From JANXSD01 sp043758125 (GTDB lineage Bacteria > Bacteroidota > Bacteroidia > AKYH767-A > OLB10), in contig JAYVOC010000194.1 of assembly GCA_043758125.1 (NCBI GenBank), forward strand, positions 1 to 19,779: DNA of 19,779 nt. The letters run 5' to 3'. The notes beneath the pieces are model-generated. The model was not told the DNA's origin. It worked only from the letters and a program-made list of their open reading frames with translations, and ran no database searches. Each line of letters begins with the position of its first letter. Positions within the stretch are counted from its first letter, which is position 1. Position numbers and translations under genes: made by a program. Shown piece by piece: positions 16,917 to 19,779 of this stretch.

Positions 16917-17022
16917 TCTATTTTAGTTAGAATATTAGTTAAACGTTAGATAAATTCAAAAAAATAACTTTAATTGTACCAGCTTTTAAAATCTTCTTTA
17001 CTTTAGAGCAAAATAAAAAATA

Positions 17023-17511
17023 ATGGCATCACATTTAATCTCTCTTTCACAATATAATTTATGGGCAAATATAAAAATAGGACAATTCATTAATGAAGCT
17101 GGCGAGCGTAGTGCTGATGAAACATTGATAAGCAGCTTCCCTACTATTCGTAAAACACTTTATCACCTTTGGGATGCTCAAGAGATATGGTTAAAACGTT
17201 TGAAAGGAGAATCCATAAAAAATTGGCCTAGTCAAAATTTTACGGGCACATTAAGTGAGTCGATTGATTTAATGCTTGAAAGCTCTGCTGAATTTGTAAG
17301 GTTTACAGAAAACATTCCTGAATTGGAACATATTGCTCCGATAAAATACCATGCTATTGATGGAACATCGTATCAAAATACCGTTGAAGAAATTATTATG
17401 CATGTGATGAATCATGGAACGTATCATAGAGGTCAGCTGATAACGATGTTACGTAATGCAGGTTATACAAATGTTAATTCAACGGATATGATTCGTTTTT
17501 TTAGAGAATAG
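17023..17511 (+). CDS. DinB-fold protein (four-helix putative metal-dependent enzyme)
   Basis: A 162-residue all-helical protein of the DinB superfamily. The three expected metal-ligand histidines are present: His48 in TLYHLWDAQEIWLKRL, and His131 and His135 in VMNHGTYHRGQLITML. The start MASHLISLSQYNLWAN matches the usual N-terminal helix. Known members include thiol S-transferases and uncharacterised stress proteins; the specific reaction here cannot be read. It is cytosolic, with no signal peptide. It diverges from the beta-helix gene across a 130-base gap. Confidence 0.85.
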   Translation: MASHLISLSQYNLWANIKIGQFINEAGERSADETLISSFPTIRKTLYHLWDAQEIWLKRLKGESIKNWPSQNFTGTLSESIDLMLESSAEFVRFTENIPELEHIAPIKYHAIDGTSYQNTVEEIIMHVMNHGTYHRGQLITMLRNAGYTNVNSTDMIRFFRE

Positions 17512-17522
17512 AGAGAGAATTA

Positions 17523-17587
17523 AAAATTACGAATTACGAATTACCTGATTTAAAATTCGTAATTCATAATTTGTAATTCGTAATTTA
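17523..17587. repeat. AT-rich inverted repeat built of attacga units
   Basis: The left arm (17523-17544) contains tandem aattacg units, and the right arm (17555-17587) contains the complement. The perfect 14-base match is 17524-17537 against 17573-17586, with a second internal pairing of gaattacgaat (17531-17541) to attcgtaattc (17555-17565). It lies just after the DinB gene. It could fold in RNA, but it has no GC stem and is not a classical terminator. Similar units recur between genes in some Bacteroidota. Confidence 0.8.
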
Positions 17588-17673
17588 TTTAATGTAAGGT
17601 TAACAGCAATATGTTTCATTTTTTATTGTAACCTACTGTACTTTGTGCGTATAAGCTTTAAACCAAAATCTAT

Positions 17674-17922
17674 ATGCAAAAGATCGAAATCGAATCTCAT
17701 CTTAATGTAACCGCTAAGTTTGAATTAGTGAATGGTGCTGTGAAATACGGAATCATCAATAAGCAGTCGGACAGTGAATATTACAAGACCGATTATTATT
17801 TTATCTCTCTCCAAAATTTAAATAATTTCCGTAAGGCAATTACGCAGCACAACTATGAATTCTGCAAAGCATTGATGGAAAAAATAAATGTTAAGTTTAT
17901 TAAGACAGTAACGTATATCTAA
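17674..17922 (+). CDS. Small hypothetical protein
   Basis: An 82-residue protein that I do not recognise. It has no signal peptide, no membrane segment and no cysteine pair (one Cys only). It has a charged N-terminal strand region (MQKIEIESHLNVTAKFEL) and a central Tyr-rich part (SEYYKTDYYFIS). The base composition and the ATG start look like those of the neighbours, and the frame is open and followed by TAA. A possible but degenerate -7 element (GTACTTTG, 17638-17645) lies upstream. It borders the left edge of the repeat-flanked toxin-antitoxin segment. It is probably a real chromosomal gene, but without function. Confidence 0.55.
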   Translation: MQKIEIESHLNVTAKFELVNGAVKYGIINKQSDSEYYKTDYYFISLQNLNNFRKAITQHNYEFCKALMEKINVKFIKTVTYI

Positions 17923-17955
17923 ACTGAAATAGTTTTTTAGCTAATATTTAAATTA

Positions 17956-17981
17956 AGGTATAACTAAAGTTAGAACACCTT
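17956..17981 (+). repeat. Motif copy A (direct)
   Basis: First full copy of a 26-base motif: aggtataac, t, aaagttagaaca, c, ctt. A homologous lead-in (ctaatatt...) begins at 17941. Confidence 0.75.
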
Positions 17982-18065
17982 CAATTCTACTAAGTGTGCT
18001 AAATTAGGGCAATTGTGGTAAGTTAGAAATTTTTATCTCTAAAATAGCCCAATTTTAAATTGCAT

Positions 18066-18082
18066 GGTGTCTTAAATACCTT
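18066..18082 (-). repeat. Partial inverted copy pairing with copy A
   Basis: The sequence ggtgtcttaaatacctt is the complement of the two ends of the motif (aaggtat ... acacc). With copy A it makes an imperfect palindrome covering 17955-18082. Inside it, gggcaatt and agcccaatt can also pair. Confidence 0.55.
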
Positions 18083-18108
18083 GAACCTCGAGTTTTATGA
18101 TTATATTT

Positions 18109-18134
18109 AGGTATAACCAAAGTTAGAACATCTT
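18109..18134 (+). repeat. Motif copy B (direct)
   Basis: Second full copy, identical to copy A at 24 of 26 bases (the two differences are t to c and c to t). It ends 57 bases before the stop end of the RES gene. Confidence 0.75.
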
Positions 18135-18191
18135 TCAAAGTAGCAACTTCATTAAAATAAAATAATTATTGTAAATCTTGTTTAATCTTTA

Positions 18192-18659
18192 TTAAGTTGA
18201 CCCATTCATCGCTTTTAATCTTTCATCAAAAAAATAGTCTTCTACTAATGATAATTGTACATGTTTAAAATCAGGGTGTTTCGTATTAATTATATAATTA
18301 AATTCTTTTGTAATAATTGAAGACGGAACTTTTAAAATTAAAGATTCTTTAATGGAATACCATTTCCTACTCATCTGTCTTAATTCAGAATAAGCAGAAA
18401 TTTCTCTCCAATTAATTGGTAATTTACTAATTTTTATTTCTGTAATAAAATCAGAATTATCCGGAATGAAAATTACCATAACCTTATAAGTTGTTTTGGG
18501 GTTAATACTTTTAAATCGAATAATTTTTTCCAATGTTCCTAACGCCCTAGATGAAGCTGTATAGATTACGAATTCATTATCTTCATTCCAACGACCAGCA
18601 ATACCAGATGAGATTAAACTCGAAGAATATTTATCGTCTGTAATTCTAAAAATCTCCAT
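18192..18659 (-). CDS. RES-domain toxin (NAD+-degrading) of a RES-Xre toxin-antitoxin system
   Basis: A 155-residue RES-domain protein. Toxins of this family (P. putida Res, mycobacterial MbcT) deplete cellular NAD+ and stop growth. The name-giving residues are present: Arg23 in GIAGRWNED, Glu44 in ALGTLEKII, and Ser113/Ser114 in LKVPSSII. Tyr33 (FVIYTAS) is the other conserved active-site residue. The end of the domain (FNYIINTKHPDF and FFDERL) is also typical. It starts 2 bases after the antitoxin stop, so both are on one transcript, antitoxin first. Nothing suggests decay. It is unrelated to the sugar cluster and lies in an accessory segment. Confidence 0.9.
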   Translation of the reverse strand: MEIFRITDDKYSSSLISSGIAGRWNEDNEFVIYTASSRALGTLEKIIRFKSINPKTTYKVMVIFIPDNSDFITEIKISKLPINWREISAYSELRQMSRKWYSIKESLILKVPSSIITKEFNYIINTKHPDFKHVQLSLVEDYFFDERLKAMNGST

Positions 18660-18661
18660 AA

Positions 18662-19096
18662 TTAAGCATTATCACCATATTGCATACCGGTCAATTGATT
18701 GTCAATAAATTTAATTCCCGATGCTGTATCTATAAAGTAAATTGGAGATTTATTTTCAAAATAATAATTATTATCATTTAACCATTGTATGAATAAATCT
18801 TTATCACCAAACACTTCTTCTCCATGCTTGAATAAAGATAAAATTTTTATCCAGTGTTCTTTCTCTAATTTTGTTTTGAGCATTGCTCCTACCAAAGTAT
18901 AATTTCTAAGAGTGCGAATATTAATATTTAACAAATCAGAAATATACTGGTCATTAAATTTTGTAAACCTTTTTATAAAGGCAATTGATTGTTTATCCAA
19001 TAAATTAGATGAGACAATTTTCATTATTTTATCTTCATGCAAAGGACTATTTGGAATTTCCTTTAAAAGATTTTTTTCTGCCGTTGCTGTTGACAT
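18662..19096 (-). CDS. Xre/MbcA/ParS-type antitoxin with DUF2384 domain
   Basis: The antitoxin of the RES module. I place the start at the ATG at 19096 (144 residues, MSTATAEKNLLKEI). The longer frame to 19144 begins with TTG, codes for a run of Phe/Tyr, and overlaps the promoter. The N-terminal part has a helix-turn-helix-like region (FNDQYISDLLNINIRTLRNY, about 47-66). The C-terminal DUF2384 part has GEEVFGDKDLFIQWLND and PIYFIDTASGIKFIDNQL, ending in the G-rich tail YGDNA that in this family blocks the toxin active site. It should bind RES and repress its own promoter. The gene order, antitoxin before toxin with a 2-base gap, is the usual one. Confidence 0.85.
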   Translation of the reverse strand: MSTATAEKNLLKEIPNSPLHEDKIMKIVSSNLLDKQSIAFIKRFTKFNDQYISDLLNINIRTLRNYTLVGAMLKTKLEKEHWIKILSLFKHGEEVFGDKDLFIQWLNDNNYYFENKSPIYFIDTASGIKFIDNQLTGMQYGDNA

Positions 19097-19111
19097 TGTT
19101 TGGATTTTTAA

Positions 19112-19145
19112 TAAATATACAAAAAAAAATGGAAAAATTTCCAAA
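19112..19145 (-). promoter_or_regulatory. Promoter and possible operator of the RES-Xre operon
   Basis: On the minus strand TTTG (19142-19145) and TATATTTA (19112-19119) resemble the -33 and -7 elements with a 22-base spacer. The transcript would start shortly before the ATG at 19096. Between them lies an inverted repeat, GGAAA-TT-TTTCC (19131-19142), a plausible binding site for the antitoxin. Confidence 0.45.
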
Positions 19146-19275
19146 TAAAAAGGAAAAAATTACAATATTTAAATTAATTTATTGATTAACAGTTGTTTAA
19201 ATATTTTTAATGGGTTACTCTATTATTTAACTTTTAATCAAAATGTAACGTCCATTTTAACAAATAAGTGTATTG

Positions 19276-19302
19276 TTATAACTTACCAGAGTTAGTACAA
19301 GG
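19276..19302 (+). repeat. Partial direct copy of the motif, palindromic with copy C
   Basis: Shares tataact, agttag and aca with the motif, with about 3 inserted bases. Together with copy C it forms an imperfect palindrome at 19276-19324. Confidence 0.5.
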
Positions 19303-19324
19303 TGTGCCAACTTTAATTATACCA
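19299..19324 (-). repeat. Motif copy C (inverted)
   Basis: Read on the minus strand it matches copy A at 22 of 26 bases, including ggtataa, taaagtt and acacctt. Confidence 0.7.
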
Positions 19325-19367
19325 AAAAATATTTAAAACAATTGTTGTAAATACTTGAAGATGTTAC

Positions 19368-19393
19368 AAGGTGTTTAAAGTATAGATATACCT
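19368..19393 (-). repeat. Motif copy D (inverted)
   Basis: Read on the minus strand it matches copy A at 21 of 26 bases. The homology continues to 19406 (ctaatatt on the minus strand), making it the right-hand partner of copy A. It ends directly beside the -7 element of the next gene. Confidence 0.7.
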
Positions 19394-19406
19394 AAATTAA
19401 TATTAG

Positions 19407-19414
19407 TATTTTTG
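19407..19414 (+). promoter_or_regulatory. -7 element of the MntA-HEPN operon
   Basis: TATTTTTG matches TAnnTTTG fully and lies 9 bases before the ATG at 19424. The transcript would have a very short leader. No -33 TTTG is seen; the place is taken by repeat copy D. Confidence 0.5.
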
Positions 19415-19423
19415 AATTCAGTT

Positions 19424-19720
19424 ATGACTACCAAAGAAAATATACTTTATTTATTAAGAAAACATAAAGACGATTTTTACCGTTTAGGTATTCGCGACAT
19501 CGGTTTGTTTGGCTCTTATTTAAGAAATGATCAATCATTAAATAGTGATATTGATTTGCTTATTGATTTTGATCCTGAAAAGGAAAATTTTGACAATTTT
19601 ATGGCTGCTTACGACATATTAGAAAGTCTTTTTAAAAACGAAAAAATTGAAGTTGTCACAAAAAACGGTTTAAGCCCTTACATTGGACCTGAAATATTAA
19701 ATGAAGTTTATTATGTCTAA
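19424..19720 (+). CDS. mntA: MntA-type minimal nucleotidyltransferase antitoxin
   Basis: A 98-residue protein of the minimal nucleotidyltransferase family. MntA antitoxins silence HEPN toxins by adding AMP to them. The catalytic motif G-S-x(10)-D-x-D is exact: Gly30-Ser31, then ten residues, then Asp42-Ile-Asp44, in FGSYLRNDQSLNSDIDLLID. A later acidic residue in KIEVVT may complete the metal site. The ATG at 19424 is chosen over the in-frame TTG at 19412, which lies inside the -7 element. The 3' end overlaps the next gene by 8 bases, as is common in MntA-HepT pairs. It belongs to a second toxin-antitoxin system next to the RES module. Confidence 0.88.
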   Translation: MTTKENILYLLRKHKDDFYRLGIRDIGLFGSYLRNDQSLNSDIDLLIDFDPEKENFDNFMAAYDILESLFKNEKIEVVTKNGLSPYIGPEILNEVYYV

Positions 19721-19779
19721 GGATATACTTCAATATATTCGACATATTTATGATGAATGTTCTTATATTATATCCGTAA
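19713..19779 (+). CDS. hepT: HEPN (HepT-like) toxin, 5' end only
   Basis: An ATG at 19713 overlaps the end of mntA and opens a frame of 22 codons to the window edge: MSKDILQYIRHIYDECSYII and on. This beginning fits HepT/DUF86 HEPN ribonucleases, which start with M-x-K-D, then Y-x-x-x-I. The catalytic R-x(4-6)-H motif would lie further on and cannot be seen. The identification rests on these residues plus the position directly after a MntA-type gene. Confidence 0.65.
   Translation, partial: MSKDILQYIRHIYDECSYIISV

Larger units (their letters stand above)
17923..18191. other. Non-coding left flank of the RES module
   Basis: 269 bases without a gene, AT-rich, filled by motif copies A and B, the partial inverted copy, and an inner pair gggcaatt/agcccaatt that could fold. 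No coding frame is supported. Confidence 0.6.
17941..19406. mobile_element. Candidate transposase-less cassette: RES toxin-antitoxin module bounded by inverted repeats
   Basis: The outer ends, 17941-17981 and 19368-19406 (read on the other strand), align over about 40 bases. Both begin ctaatatt, continue with aatt(t/a)aggtat, and end acacctt, with a few mismatches and a 2-base gap. Between them lie only the RES toxin gene, its antitoxin gene and more copies of the same motif. There is no transposase, integrase or obvious target-site duplication. It may be a mobile cassette moved in trans, or repeated operator or RNA structures; the boundaries are inferred. Confidence 0.4.

Noticed and set aside
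17523..17587. Intrinsic terminator
   Set aside because: The stem is almost wholly A/T and no defined T-run follows a GC stem.
17941..18140. Integron attC-like site (gttagaac core with inverted arms)
   Set aside because: The gttagaa core does not fit GTTRRRY, no integrase is present, and both sides carry several copies in opposite orientations.
18912..19148. Plus-strand frame of 78 codons
   Set aside because: Opposite the antitoxin gene and its promoter; the antitoxin has family motifs and this frame has none.
17941..19406. Insertion sequence
   Set aside because: No transposase frame or remnant and no clear target-site duplication, so only a transposase-less cassette can be proposed.

Overview
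The window looks like chromosomal DNA of an AT-rich member of the Bacteroidota. The support is: two secreted proteins of the type IX secretion (T9SS) kind, an M43 (cytophagalysin-like) metalloprotease, a KdtA of the Bacteroidota type, -7 elements of the form TAnnTTTG upstream of several genes, and weak Shine-Dalgarno sequences. There is no rRNA, tRNA, CRISPR array or transposase. I cannot name the genus.

Region 1 (1-3243, minus strand): the 5' part of a secreted M43 zinc metalloprotease, cut by the window edge; kdtA/waaA (Kdo transferase of LPS synthesis); and a conserved probable envelope protein lying 3 bases upstream of kdtA.

Region 2 (3385-14073, plus strand): ten genes devoted to making nucleotide sugars plus one regulator. 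The order is aminotransferase (wbpE), UDP-glucose 6-dehydrogenase (ugd), UDP-glucuronate decarboxylase (uxs), acetyltransferase (wbpD), 3-dehydrogenase (wbpB type), UDP-HexNAc 6-dehydrogenase (wbpA/tviB), galE, rfbB, a tviC/wbpP-like C4 epimerase, and a PHP-type tyrosine phosphatase (CpsB/YwqE type). WbpA+WbpB+WbpE+WbpD together give UDP-GlcNAc(3NAc)A from UDP-GlcNAc. Ugd+Uxs give UDP-glucuronate and UDP-xylose. GalE and the TviC/WbpP-like enzyme give the galacto epimers. RfbB gives the dTDP-4-keto-6-deoxyglucose intermediate. No glycosyltransferase, flippase, polymerase or export gene lies among them, so this is a precursor-supply locus for O-antigen, capsule or exopolysaccharide assembled elsewhere.

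Region 3 (14128-17922): a small DUF3052-like protein, a convergent 793-residue secreted beta-helix protein with two EF-hand/dockerin-like loops and a probable C-terminal T9SS sorting domain, a DinB-fold protein and an 82-residue protein I do not recognise.

Region 4 (17941-19779): a small accessory island with two toxin-antitoxin systems side by side. A RES (NAD-degrading) toxin and its Xre/DUF2384 antitoxin are on the minus strand. They are followed by a MntA-type nucleotidyltransferase antitoxin and the first 22 codons of its overlapping HEPN toxin on the plus strand. The RES module sits between copies of an AT-rich motif of about 26 bp: two full direct copies to its left, two full inverted copies to its right, plus partial copies that fold into palindromes. 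The outermost copies form inverted repeats of about 40 bp at 17941-17981 and 19368-19406. This is the most unusual structure in the window and may mark a transposase-less mobile toxin-antitoxin cassette of about 1.47 kb.
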